Source: Symsagittifera roscoffensis (taxonomy: Eukaryota > Xenacoelomorpha > Acoela > Convolutidae). From it: DNA of 49,535 bases. Both the position numbers and the translations under genes were made by a program. How positions within the stretch are numbered: the first letter of the stretch is position 1; each line of letters starts with the position of its first letter. This document shows positions 1-9,908 of this stretch, one piece after another. Below the pieces are notes generated by a model. It had not been told where the DNA came from. It saw nothing but the letters and a program-made list of their open reading frames with translations, and did not search any database. Location: the NCBI RefSeq assembly GCF_963678635.1, contig NW_026971431.1:1-49535 (forward strand), written 5' to 3'.

Positions 1-254
1 TTTGGATCTGGTTCCAATGTTCTTCTATTGAAGCAGAAATTGATGTCAAAATTCAGAGGTTTTTTAGAAGCATGGTAATTTTATTCACCATGAGTGACTG
101 GAAGGGCTTTGGCATTGGGGCTTTTGTCCGTTTTTATATTTCTCAATGAAATTTCATAGAGGTTCAAGTTGGGTATTATATGTGATATTTTTATTTTGAA
201 TGGGATTACCAACAGCATTGTTACCAGCGTCAATGAAAAAATGGAATACAAACT
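1..254. other. AT-rich flank, no gene seen
   Basis: No convincing reading frame, RNA or repeat is visible here. It leads directly into the tandem satellite that follows. Confidence 0.5.
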
Positions 255-935
255 TTTCGAAACAAAAGTTTCGTTTCTTTTAATCTAATTTTTTGATACA
301 TGAGTTTCGTTTTGTTACCTAATTTTTTAAAACATGAGTTTCGTTTTGTTACCTAATTTTTTGAAACATGAATTTCGTTTTGTTACCTAATTTTTTGAAA
401 CATGAGTTTCGTTCATTTACCTAATTTTTTGAAACACGAGTTTCGTTTTGTTACCTAATTTTTTAAAACTTGAGTTTCGTTTTGTTACCTAATTTTTTGA
501 AACATGAATTTCGTTTTGTTACCTAATTTTTTGCAACGTGATTTTCTTTTTCTTACCTAATTTTTTGAAACATGAGTTTCGTTTTGTTACCTAGTTTTTT
601 TAAACATGAGTTTCGTTTATTTACCTAATTTTTTAAAACAGGAGTTTCGTTTTTTACCACATTTTTTGAAACATGGGTTTCGTTTTGTTACCTAATTTTT
701 TGAAACATCAGTTTCGTTTTTTTACCTAATTTTTTGAAACAAGAGTTTCGTTTTAGTTTACCTAATTTTTTTAAATATGAGTTTCGTTTTGTTACCTAAT
801 TTTTTGAAACATGAAATTCGTTTTGTTACCTATTTTTTTGAAACTTGAGTTTTGTTTTGTTACCTAATTTTTTGAAACATGAAATTCGTTTTGTTACCTA
901 AATTTTTGAAACATGATTTTCGTTTTGTTACCAAT
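255..935. repeat. 34-bp tandem satellite, about 20 copies
   Basis: A unit of about 34 bp containing GTTTCGTTTTGTTACCTAAT followed by a T-run and GAAACATGA is repeated head to tail roughly 20 times. Most units differ by one to three bases (ATGAGTTTC, ATGAATTTC, ATGAAATTC), and a few have small indels in the T-run. Divergence is similar across the array, so it does not look freshly expanded. No coding frame crosses it. It stops abruptly at about 935, where a different GC-rich repeat starts. Confidence 0.95.
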
Positions 936-939
936 TTTT

Positions 940-1580
940 CTTCGGTCAAGCAACGACTAGTTTTTCTACCGTCGCGACAAATTTTTCGTCGATGCCGGTG
1001 CTAATTTTTTTAAACGGCCCCGACTAATTTTTCGGCAATGCCGCAAGTAATTTTTCGACCTCCGCGACTAAACTTTGGACCTTGCCGCGACTAAATTTGG
1101 GACTGCCGTGACTAAATTTTTGACCGCCGCGACGAGTTTTTCGACGGCAGCGACTAATTTTTTGACCATGCCTCGACTAATTTTTTGACCGCCGCTACTA
1201 ATTTTTTGACCACCGCATCTAATATTTTTTTGACCGCCGCTACTAATTTTTCAACCACCGCGATTAATTTTTCGACCGCTGCGACTAATTTTTCCCCCTC
1301 CGCGACTATTTTTTCGACCGCTGAGACTAGTTTGTGACCAGGCCGCGACTAATATTTTGACCGTCGCGACAAATTTTTCGACCGCCGCGACCAACTTTCC
1401 TTCGGTCGGCCCGGTCACGGTTAACATTCTTTTGGTCACGCCGGTCGCGTTAAATTTCCTTCGGTCGCGGACGCATTGCCTCGGTCCGCAAACTCTGGAA
1501 TTACCAATTTAGGTCGCGGCGGTATGAAAATGTCAATTTTTGGTCGCGCCAGTCTGGAAGTACCAAAATTTGGTGGCGAC
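940..1580. repeat. GC-rich degenerate minisatellite (CGACTAATTTTT / GGTCGCG)
   Basis: Units of about 20-25 bp combine a GC-rich core (GACCGCCGCGACTA) with ATTTTTCGACC. After about 1400 the array changes to units centred on TTCGGTCGCG and GGTCGCG. The GC content is far above the surrounding DNA. The 62-codon minus-strand frame inside it is a by-product of the repeat. A related GGTCGCG-rich block lies at 8.87-9.34 kb, so this is a dispersed family. Confidence 0.85.
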
Positions 1581-1745
1581 CGTCTGATCATAAATCCACA
1601 ACCTCGAACCGGGCACTCTAGTATGAAATCTCAGATTCGGCGATAATGAAGGAATCGGCTCGCTAACCGAGTCCTGCTTCCGTAGAGTTAGATATTGATA
1701 TCGCATTGTTGCTCATGTTTACAGCGTTCTTGTTATTTTTCCGTT

Positions 1746-1886
1746 AGTGCTCCACTACACAATGCATCTCGGACGTTCTCGTCACCTCCTGTTGGCCTGG
1801 ATGATCCGTAGTGGACCGCTCCTCAGATTCTGTTTCCGATTTCACCCCTGTTACAGTCTCTGAATCTTTGCTTCGCGACGTCATCC
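1746..1886 (-). pseudogene. Coding-like C-terminal segment, unknown protein
   Basis: Read on the minus strand, a 46-codon frame starts MTSRSKDSETVTG at 1886, is rich in S, E, T and K, and ends with a stop near 1746. It is more GC-rich than its flanks. Its SRSKDSE block resembles GRSKDSE in the minus-strand frame at 3.06-3.26 kb, so the two are probably related coding segments. It could be the last exon of a damaged minus-strand gene that also includes the segments at 2.3-2.5 and 3.06-3.4 kb; no splice path was confirmed. Function is not recognised. Confidence 0.35.
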
Positions 1887-2293
1887 TCTCAGGACTTCTC
1901 AGAAGTATTGATGATTGTTCACAGTTGGTTTACCTAGTTTTTCTTCTCCTACTTTCCGGAACGTTTTTTTTTTGTTCCCATACCTTTCGCTGAAGTTTTT
2001 GGTCGTCTTAAGATTTCTCACCAAGTTATGAACTATGGTAATTAGATTGGTAACCCAAGTGCATTAATTATCAATAACTAAGTTAACTCTTACAAAAATC
2101 TTTCCATGGTAGTTTTTGTTTACCTCATGCGAAAGAGGTGTTGTTTCAATTTTTGAGACAATAATCAATAAATACATAGAACTCCACAAGCCGCTCCATG
2201 GTTACTGTTTTTTACTCATTCTGTCCTGACGTTCTCAATTTTTATACTTTTTAAAAGTTTTCTTTGGTAATTTTTGCCTCTTCTCTTGCTTGT
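1887..2293. other. T-rich spacer
   Basis: T-rich on the plus strand, with no supported gene. If the flanking minus-strand segments belong to one locus, this would be intron. Confidence 0.35.
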
Positions 2294-2485
2294 CACGTGA
2301 TTTTTTCACTTCGGCTTTCTTGAGCTATTTTTCGAACATCTAGTGTTGTCCTTTTTCTATTGTTCCTTTTCCCAGTAATTGATTTCAATGATTTCTTACA
2401 GCTTTTCATGTAAATTTCTGCTTTAACCGCCAGTTGACCCACAATATCAGCTTCTATCAACACTGCGGGTCCAAAATTAAATTTT
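2294..2485 (-). pseudogene. Possible histone-fold segment (NF-YC/CHRAC-like)
   Basis: A minus-strand frame of about 60 codons (start undefined, stop TGA at about 2294) contains IEADIVGQLAVKAEIYMKSC, then a basic stretch, then RKRTTLDVRKIAQES. This is the alpha2-loop-alpha3 layout of the NF-YC/CHRAC/DPB4 histone-fold group, where an 'AP.LFAKACE.FI..L' helix is followed by 'KRRTLQ..DIA'. The match is by pattern memory only. A possible acceptor (GACCCGCAG) lies just upstream and GT sites lie near the end. After the stop, a further frame with several stops suggests decay. Members of this family pair with a partner histone-fold subunit on DNA; whether this copy is functional is unknown. Confidence 0.35.
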
Positions 2486-3057
2486 CCCGTTTTTTTTTCT
2501 TCAGTTTTGCAAGTATCAAATTGTCTGTTCTCTTCTCATTTTAAGTTTGATTACGTTTTTAATCCATCTAATCAAGGATCTAATTGACTCATAGCCCATA
2601 GATCCACTTATTTGCAGGCCAAAATTCCTTTTCATTTTTCATTCAGAGTAGATTGATCCTGTTGATCCTTTATCATTAGTGAAAACCTTCATTTTTTTCT
2701 GTCCTTATTTCATTAGTAAAAAAAGTGAAAAGCACGGCAACCTTTCAAAGCCTTCCTTTTTTGATTCGTTTACTCTGTTCTCATTTGTTCGTTATCTATT
2801 GACATATTCATTATCTGGTGAGTTATGATTTTGTGTTTGCCAACTTTGATATTGTCTATGTCCATAATGCTTTTTTTTTTCTTTTTCTATAACTCAGAAC
2901 TCTTGTTATACAACCTCCTTTTAGTCCTTCAAACTAAGTACATTTTTTGACCAAATGATCTATAGCTCTACGTCTAAAACATTATGTTGTCCCACTTCCA
3001 TGTATTCATCTTGTTACTATTTCCTTTTCCTCGGATAATCACATTTATCTTGTTTTA

Positions 3058-3420
3058 ATCTGTTTCGTATGTTTCAAATTTCATATTTGCAGTTCCATTT
3101 TTGTCTTCAGTGGAACTTCCTAAGATTTCTTCAGGCAACTCTGGGTCCATATGTTGTTCTGAATCCTTGCTTCTACCAATGTTTTTGTTGTTTAATTTTG
3201 TTGACTCATTTCGCAAATTGGATCTTTGTGTTAAAGCCAGAGACAAAACTCTATCATTCATCCGCGTTTCTGCTACAACATTAATTTCTTTTCTGATTTT
3301 TTACTCATTTATTGCATCTTCTTCCAATTCCAGCGTTTTCTCAAACCATTTCCACTGCTTCAGTTGCATGTCAGTATACTTTTTCAAGATTTAATTTTCT
3401 GAGGTAACATCCCCTTTAAC
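3058..3420 (-). pseudogene. Charged coding remnant with in-frame stops
   Basis: One minus-strand frame runs from about 3420 to 3058 with only two interruptions. It reads VVKGDVTSEN, a stop, then KKYTDMQLKQW...LELEEDA, a second stop, then 80 codons containing GRSKDSEQHMDPELPEEILG and ending FETYETD-stop. The composition (K, E, Q, D) is typical of coding sequence and unlike the T-rich flanks. The part at 3312-3420 has a close copy inside the TIR element at 4461-4570. SKDSE also recurs at 1.75-1.89 kb. It may be a broken gene or exons of a gene whose introns I cannot place. Function is not recognised. Confidence 0.4.
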
Positions 3421-4162
3421 CACGACTACTGCTGTTTCGTCTAAAACCAAACTCCGCTTCGAAATTGAAGTCATTTATAAATGGAATCAATAGAATACTA
3501 AAATCTTTTTATGAATACACATTGATTTCAACGAGAATGAAATAAAACATGGGTGATTTTACCCCAGAGGGGTTTTACACTACGGGGGACTCTGTCCTGG
3601 GGAATTTTATCCAGGAGAGTTTTCTCCTGGCGGATTACGTCCTTGACTTACCGAACTCTGAATCCCGTTCTTATTAGTGTGACCATTTGAAAAAAGTGGA
3701 GAAATTTGTATTCGGGTGTGTTTTAGAGTTATTTTTGCTGTTTTTCACGCAAAATCAGGTTCTACAAATAGTCATCGGAATGATTGGAGTGATATTTCTT
3801 TTTCTTTTATAGATTTGTTTCGTTTTCCTAGTCAATTTTCTACAAACACTGTTATCTAATTGGCTTCTTGTAGTATGATTATCGAATATGCCTAATCTTT
3901 TTTCGTTCAGATTTTTTTTATTGCACCACGCAGAAGAAACTGCACTAATTTGAAAAAACTTTATTTGGTTATTTTTAAAGAATATGATCGGAACATTTTC
4001 TGCTACTTGCACAGTAACCGGCTATCCTAGTTACATGAGGATTTATCGTTAATTCTCTTGACCGAATCAAGTTCTTTTGACATCTCTGCAATATTGTGGT
4101 CTTTAGACTTTAAACTTGCAATGTTTGTCTTCATCATTTTTATTTTTGCCGATCACTTTTTT
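3421..4162. other. Spacer with a small GC-rich minisatellite
   Basis: No gene is supported. At about 3555-3650 there are five or six units of 15-18 bp of the form TTTTACCCC..GGGG (for example TTTTACCCCAGAGGGG, TTTTATCCAGGAGAG, TTTTCTCCTGGCGG), each roughly self-complementary around its centre. Around 3985-4030 a short stretch (TGCTACTTGCACAG) resembles the exon-2 region of the gene at 13.3 kb. Confidence 0.45.
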
Positions 4163-4460
4163 CATTACGAGGCCAAACTGTGCATTGGATAGGCGCACAA
4201 TTTTGTGTCTGTATGTTCCTGGATTCCGTAGACAAACTTTTAAACTTGTTCCAAAATTTCAGTGGATTCCACTTAAAAAACTTCCGTGGATTCCGCGTAC
4301 AAATACCTGTAACGTAAATTTTGTCGGCACATTTGTTGTGCAGCGGATTCCTCAACAAGCGAATGTAGCTAGTTGTTCTGGATTCCACAACTGTAAATGG
4401 ATTCCACAAAATGTAAATGGAATCCGCAATGTATTGCATCAATGTATTTTTACTTGTGTG

Positions 4461-4570
4461 TTGCATCTTCTTCCAATTCCAGCGTTTTTTCAAACCGTTT
4501 CCACTGCTTCAGTTGCCCGTCAGTATACTTTTTCTAGATTGTGTGTTTCTGAGGTAACATCCCCTTCAAC
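4461..4570 (-). pseudogene. Coding fragment carried inside TIR element A
   Basis: About 110 bp matches 3312-3420 at roughly 90% by eye. On the minus strand both encode KKYTD.QLKQWK.FEKTLELEEDA. The equivalent position in copy B (24.4-24.7 kb) has no such sequence, so this segment looks like an insertion acquired by copy A, probably from the neighbouring locus 1.1 kb upstream. The reading frame is not continued into the element, so it is a fragment, not a gene. Confidence 0.6.
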
Positions 4571-4689
4571 TGAAACTGGATGTCACCTTTTAGTATTTTG
4601 GAAACACAACACCGAATAAGTTCAAAATTTGGAGTCATTGGGTTGAAAGTGTTTGGAAACACAACGCACATCATATCGCCGAATTAGGT

Positions 4690-4890
4690 CAGTATTTGGG
4701 ATTGCATCATTACTTGGGATCGAAGTTCAGATCGAAGTAAGTCAGTATTTGGGATCGGTACGTCAGTATTTGGGATCGAAGTTCAGTAGGTCAGTATTTG
4801 GGGTCGAAGTTCAGATCGAAGTTCAGATCGAAGTTGACAGGATTTGAGATCGAAGCTGAGTTGACAGGAATTGAGACCAAACGTTTGGTA
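4690..4890. repeat. Minisatellite inside TIR element A
   Basis: Tandem and interspersed units GTCAGTATTTGGGATCGAAG, CAGATCGAAGTT and TTGACAGGAATTGAGA. Copy B has a related array at 24.68-24.89 kb built on GAGATCGAAGTT and TTTGACAGGA, so the array is an inherited part of the family that has changed separately in each copy. Confidence 0.75.
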
Positions 4891-5329
4891 GTTCAACTGG
4901 TAGTGGATCAATACAGTAATTGATATTGATTTTTCTGATGACCACTAATTAAAATATATAATTTCAAACGCTATGCTACACAAACAAAATGCGGATTCCA
5001 CTTACAATTTGCGGATTCCACTTACAAATTGCGGATTCCGCTTACAGTTGCGGAATCCGCAACAGCTCAATTTAATTATACAAATATCTTATTATTTGTT
5101 TGTGGATTCCACAAAATGTTCTGGATCCCCCAAAATCGCCTATTTTCGGAGCGATTTTTAGCGGTGTAGTGTTTTAGGTTTTCGTTTGTGGAATTCAAAA
5201 CAGCGAAGACGATCAAAGTAAAGTAGCAAAGCTGCGGATTCTGCGACAAATCTGATTTTGGCCTGTTGCGGAATCCGCTTACAATGCACAGAATGCACAG
5301 TTTGGCCTCGTAATGTTGTCTCTCTCTTT

Positions 5330-5593
5330 TTTTTTACAAAGCTCTTCTCCCAATTGATTCTGTCTCCGCTTCAAACTAACACCCGTCTCTTTAATAGAAA
5401 TATCGAAGCCTTCTAGCAAATCCATCAAGTAAATTAAAAAGCCAACATGCTCTTCGTTCTTCCTGTATGATTTCGAGGCCAAATTGTGAATATTATGAAT
5501 TGTAAGTTGTCTCCTTGTCCTTCTACAGTGCTGATTTAAATTAAGCGAGCAAAACGAACAAAGTTTAAATCTGCTAACGCTTTTTTTATCCAA
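5330..5593 (-). CDS. Possible exon with CxxC pair, unknown
   Basis: A minus-strand open frame of about 85 codons begins upstream of 5593 and includes FKLCSFCSLNLNQHC (CX2C then HC), a basic RRTRRQ patch and EEHVGFLIYLMDLLEGFDIS. It runs on into the right TIR of element A, where the sequence after the lysine run (KKKERDNITRPNCA) is transposon-derived. The natural boundary is therefore probably before about 5330. The cysteine/histidine spacing hints at a small zinc-binding fold but is too little for a family call. It could be an exon, an old transposase fragment, or chance. Confidence 0.25.
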
Positions 5594-5698
5594 ATTGTCT
5601 TAAAATTAGACAAAAAATGAGAAGATGAAAAGTTGCTTAGAATTTCATCAAAATTGAAATGGTTTATTTTTTCTCTGAAACTCTCAGCTAAAATGTTA

Positions 5699-6059
5699 CC
5701 CCAAAAGTGGGTCATTTTTTAATTAATCAAGAATTACGCTGAAACTACTTTGCTGATTGCCGAGAATTTCATTTAACAAGAAACCTCTTACATACACAGC
5801 CCAACAAAGTTCTAGAAGAGTTGAAACTCCAAAACTTTTCTTTAAGTAAAGATTCCGGGTTTATATAGTAAAAAGCACATTTATTGACTATCAAGCCAAA
5901 AAACTTTTCTCTTATACAGGTTTTTATAGTTTTTACTTTTGTAAGACCTTGTTGAGCTATGTAAGGCTTTTTGTGGTATAACTTTCTCATCAATTAACAA
6001 AATAATTTTTGCGTTTTTCTTGATTAATTAAAAAAACCAAAATGACCCATTTTTGGGGT
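5699..6059. mobile_element. Foldback MITE with TA target site
   Basis: A 361-bp element flanked by TA at 5697-5698 and 6060-6061. The left end CCCCAAAAGTGGGTCATTTT is matched inverted at the right end (AAAATGACCCATTTTTGGGG). The complementarity continues inward: TTAATTAATCAAGAA pairs with TTCTTGATTAATTAA, and CTTACATACACAGCCCAACA pairs with TGTTGAGCTATGTAAG. The whole element can therefore fold into one long hairpin. TA duplication and long TIRs fit a Tc1/mariner-type MITE. The 74-codon minus-strand frame inside has no recognisable features and is treated as a shadow. Confidence 0.8.
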
Positions 6060-6204
6060 TAAGTTTTAGTTGCAAATTTTGAAGAAAAAATTGCGCCATA
6101 AAAATTCTGGTGATATCCTAAGCAATTTTTTTTTCTCCTTACTTAATTTTTTTTTCAATTTCTTAACGTTCCAACAAAATTTCAACTATTTTAAAAACTT
6201 ATCT

Positions 6205-6271
6205 TTGGATTTCAGAGAACTACAAACACCAAATTGTGCGCCCATCCAGAGCACAGTTTGGCCTCGTAATG
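6205..6271 (-). mobile_element. Solo terminal inverted repeat of the A/B family
   Basis: The minus strand from 6271 matches the left end of elements A and B for about 60 bp (CATTACGAGGCCAAACTGTG, then GGGCGCACAATTTGGTGT). No second end in the right place is visible, so this is a truncated copy or the outer end of an element disrupted by the MITE insertion. Confidence 0.65.
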
Positions 6272-8049
6272 ATTCCCCGCATTTTTTCTGCCCCACAAAT
6301 GAAACTCTGTTTCACACTGTTAGCTTTGGGTGTTTTTTTGCTACTTTTCTGGAAGTGTTTTGCTACTATGCTTGTTGATTTTATTGTCTTTTCATATTTT
6401 TAGACAAATTTTAACTATAGTAACTAACTTTTGACCCAAATGTTTGTAATTAGGAAGTAAAACAATTCTTTTCATTTAACTCCTGCTGTTATGTTAAAAT
6501 GTTCACCGAAGGTCAATTTAAGAGATAAATAATCCGTTAATTCAATGTTTTATGCCTTTTATACTGAAAAGCGTTTTCTCTTTTCCAAGTACTCAAATGT
6601 TTTCACGATCATCAACACACAATAGTCTACTAAGGAACAACGGCAATTTTTGCCCTTTTATAATCGTAATAGTAACCATCATCTGAATCAGCACTTGAAT
6701 TATTAAAGTGTATAATATGAACTATCTGGAGTATTCGAAAAACCCGAGGTCGCCATGAACGTTTTTTTTCTAAGTTAGTTTTTTCAATTGTGTATCTTTT
6801 TCGTTCTCATTTATGTTCTTATTCTTTCTGCTCTATTTAAAGCAAGTGCTCTGCCTAACTAATTCATACATTATAGAGCAATGAGTACAATTTAAATCAA
6901 CAATGTAAATTTGATTGACTTCATCAATTTATGTTTTCTGAATTTTTTCTGGAACCCATCAACTTGGTTGCAATTGGTTGCAATTGGTTGCAACTAGGTT
7001 GCAATTTACTTTTCTGGTCTTCAATTTTTTTCCTTTTTGATACTATTTTACGGCAAATTTTTGACCTTCCAACCCTAAAATTGAGGGTGCGCTCGATGAA
7101 AAAAAAACACAATGCTGAAAAAATTGAAAACCTTTGTCAAATGTGGAGCTTGGGGTTTCATTTTAGAGATTTCGTTGACTTAAACAGCAAGCAGCATTTA
7201 AAAAAAAAATCTTTCTCTGCGCACGCTATTGGGTACACTGTTAGAAGGTTTTAATTATTGTACAAATAATTAGATATATTTCAATTATGTGTACAAAAAT
7301 GAAATGTTAGTATCAAAGTTTTACAAATTTTTAATGGGTATTATCGATAAAATGCAACGAATCAAAAGATATGTATGATCTATGTATGTACAAAATTTGG
7401 ATTGGCGAACAGCAATGCAGAAGCTATTTCATTAAAATTTTTAAAATTTTCATTAAGGCCTCAGCTAGAGTTTGTGATGATCCAAAATGTAACGCAGTGA
7501 TTAAACCCGTCTGAGCACTGAATTTTTAGTGAAAGTATTTTAAAATCATACTAATGGAAAAGTCATGGTTTTTTTTTGCCCCAGAATTAAGATTTTTGCA
7601 GCCAAATAATTTGATAAGTTTGGGTTTAACTGGCAATAAAAAACACATGACCCTATATAAAATGACAAATTAAACGCATACTGATAAATCAAGTTCATGT
7701 GAACTTGGCTTTTATATTACAAAATGTTTTCAACCTAAAGATGAAAATGTATGTTGAAAAGAAAATAGAATCTATATTTACTTACTTTACAACAACAATG
7801 CTCTTGTGCTTTTAATTTCAATTAACAAATCATCATAGTATCAAAATTTGACAAAATATTTCAATTTTTGTAAGCCAAAAATCAGATTTTCGTTAATTAT
7901 GATATCTTTTGCTAAATTTGTTCTCCAAAATCAATTTAAAAGAAGCATAACACAACTATACATTGTATTTACAACTGTTTAACTAGCAGCATTAAAATTT
8001 TATGAGAGATATATATTCAAGTTTTGTTATATTAATTTGTACACTGAGT
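6272..8049. other. AT-rich intergenic region
   Basis: No supported gene. The only distinct feature is a run of about four 11-bp units (GGTTGCAATTG) at 6963-7005. Scattered short frames show no coding bias or motif. Confidence 0.5.
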
Positions 8050-8206
8050 TTAGGCGATGTTCTTATTACTATTTCGAATGTTTCCACTGTTGCCGTTGGC
8101 GATGAGTGTCATCATGAGAGATTCCGAAACCTCCATAGTAAATTCATCTGGAAGATCACAAGATATATCATCTTCAGGTTCAACCAAATCGATGCAGTCT
8201 TTCACT
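8050..8206 (-). CDS. Candidate last exon, acidic C-terminus
   Basis: The minus-strand frame follows a strong acceptor (a run of T then AG at about 8207). It encodes about 50 residues beginning VKDCIDLVEPEDDISCDLPD and ends at TAA 8052-8050. It is acidic and clearly more codon-like than its surroundings. It lies downstream of the 9.7-13.8 kb exons on the same strand, so it may be the end of that gene. The phase fits if the acceptor is AGAG|TGAAAG and the previous exon ends in phase 1; the best donor of the 9.7-kb exon gives phase 0. An exon may therefore be missing, or this may belong to another gene. Confidence 0.5.
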
Positions 8207-8390
8207 CTAAAAAAAAACTCAAAACATAGGCAATTGTAGATTCGAAAAAGTAACGAACGCAAGTAAACATAATAAAACACTGACTCAAATCTCAAATTTC
8301 GAATTTCGAAGAAACAAATAGATGCCCATTAAGCTCTTTGATTTTCTAAAACGATTTATGATGGCGTTTTTTTAAGAACGCTAACCCAAC

Positions 8391-8640
8391 TTGAGAAAAC
8401 TGGATCAACTGGTAAAGTTTTTATTCCGTTGTAAGCAAAAAAAATTAAATTCCAGTTTCGAAACTAGAAGTCGTTCTCCAATTTTTGTGCCATTTGCACG
8501 TTCGTATTTGGAGAGTGCTATTTACGTCAATTTCAGCAAATGAATTTTAATTGAACTCGAAAAGTCCATATACACCTAAGTGAACCAATGTTTTAAGACT
8601 TCAAAAAAAAATCAGCAAGACCTATATAAGAGTCTTCACT
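8391..8640. repeat. Dispersed repeat R, copy 1
   Basis: A sequence starting TTGAGAAAACTGGATCAAC and ending GACCTATATAAGAG..TTCACT recurs in the same orientation at 11.40-11.69 kb and, more diverged, at 23.71-23.94 kb. A shared landmark in the middle is TTTCGAAACTAGAAGTCG. The first two copies lie in introns of the minus-strand gene. No coding capacity. Confidence 0.7.
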
Positions 8641-9724
8641 ACGTTCATTACCTTTAATAAACTGTTGCTATCATGCAATAAACCGTCTTTATAAAAACTA
8701 TAGTTAAACTTTGCATCAATCATAATTTTTTTTATAATAGCGCTCTAGAATTTATGTTTTCTTCGTTTTTCCGCCCGGATACATGAAATTTTATAAAAAC
8801 ATTAATAATATTCTAACAACTTTTCAGACTTTTTTGACATTATAACCAGACTTTCGCAACCAAATTTTGCCATGTCCAGATTGGTCTTTCCGATTAGTCT
8901 CGGAAAAGGAAAAATTTGTCGTGCTGGCCGCGCCACTGAATGTCGGGGTGCGCCTGTCAATATTTGGTTTTACTGGTCAATATTTGTTAAATTTGGAATC
9001 AGAATTTGTTGTTATGAAATTGTGAATCAGGCCCATTTGTTGCATCACTTCGATAATTGTTTTTTACCAGACAAAAATCTAACATGCAGTCATCAGAGGT
9101 TAGTGGAAAACTTAATAATTTTATTCCCCGAGGTCGTGGTGTCGAGTGTGGAGGTCGTGGCAGCATTTAAGTCGCATCGTTTCCCGATTCGCAAAGATCG
9201 CTTCCTCTGCACATCGGTCGCGTAATCAGAACGGATCTTTCGGTCGAAAATTTCTGGCAATGATCAAAATCGTTTGCGCCGGTTACAGCGGTCGCGCCGT
9301 TTCATGCCTGGTCGCAAAAGTCGAAACTTCGCTATAATTTTCAGAAGCGTTTGGATCTATGAATCTAGTATCTGCAATTTAGGACAACTAAATAAAAAAA
9401 AACAGTTTCTATATTAGAGGAAAGTCTTTCTGGTATTTAAACTGGAAGCTATAAGAAATGGAGATTTTGACATAATAAAAACTTACAGAATATGCTATTT
9501 AAGAATTATTTCCCAGAACTATAGTCTGAAAACAATGTTCTATTGAGATTTTTGCAAGCGCAATGACAGATTCGAATAAATTTTTTAAAGCAATTTTTCA
9601 AAGCCACGTCTTGAAACTAGTCTTGATGTCTTCTTTATGAAAAGTTTGGCTGATTCTGATGAAAGCAGGCCTATTTAAGTTTGTGTCAATTAGCATGTCG
9701 ATGTTCAAAAATTAGTTGGCTTAC
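8641..9724. other. Probable intron containing a GC-rich repeat
   Basis: If the exons at 8.05 and 9.72 kb belong to one gene this is intron. At 8.87-9.34 kb it holds GC-rich sequence with recurring GGTCGTG/GGTCGCGCC, related to the 0.94-1.58 kb minisatellite. The plus-strand frame of 117 codons there has no recognisable domain and follows the repeat. No exon with matching phase was found. Confidence 0.4.
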
Positions 9725-9908
9725 ACTTTCTTTCGACATATTTTTTGCAGTTTCGAAAAACGTATAACTTGCCAAAACATAATAATGCGAAACTGGAAAT
9801 TTGATTCCAAAAATAACCCAAGTAACAAATTGATAGATTAGGCTTTTTTGCTTTTCGTAAGCGCTGGACATACAATTTTGTTCACACTCGTTTTCAGTAT
9901 AAGAGTCC
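9725..9908 (-). CDS. Exon 7 of the unknown gene
   Basis: Acceptor AAAGTTCAG precedes GGACTCTTATACTG. The exon encodes DSYTENECEQNCMSS, then a hydrophobic stretch (QFVTWVIFGIKFPVSHYYVL) and ends MSKES before the donor GTAAGC. It takes one base from the phase-2 end of the previous exon. The frame stays open for 19 more codons past the donor, so it could instead be terminal. Confidence 0.6.

Larger units (their letters stand above)
4163..5315. mobile_element. TIR element, copy A (about 1.15 kb, non-autonomous)
   Basis: The left end begins CATTACGAGGCCAAACTGTG at 4163 and the same sequence appears inverted, ending at 5315. Inside, GGATTCCGC/GGATTCCAC motifs recur in both orientations near each end. 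A minisatellite of GGGATCGAAGTTCAG-type units lies at about 4690-4890. No transposase frame is present, so it is non-autonomous. A second copy with the same architecture is at 24.14-25.30 kb, and a single end is at 6205-6271. The target-site duplication is not clear, so the superfamily is not assigned. Frames that run through the TIR (for example a 167-codon plus-strand frame) are shadows. Confidence 0.85.

Noticed and set aside
1590-1700. Possible tRNA near CTCGAACCGGG
   Set aside because: The T-loop-like word is not accompanied by pairing acceptor, D and anticodon stems.
4116-4619. Plus-strand frame of 167 codons
   Set aside because: It lies across the left TIR and the GGATTCC words of element A, and its product is low in coding signal. 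The bases are explained by the element and its captured minus-strand fragment.
8872-9337. Overlapping plus-strand frames of 117 and 63 codons
   Set aside because: They coincide with the GC-rich GGTCGCG repeat, have no motif and no splice context, and lie in a probable intron of the minus-strand gene.
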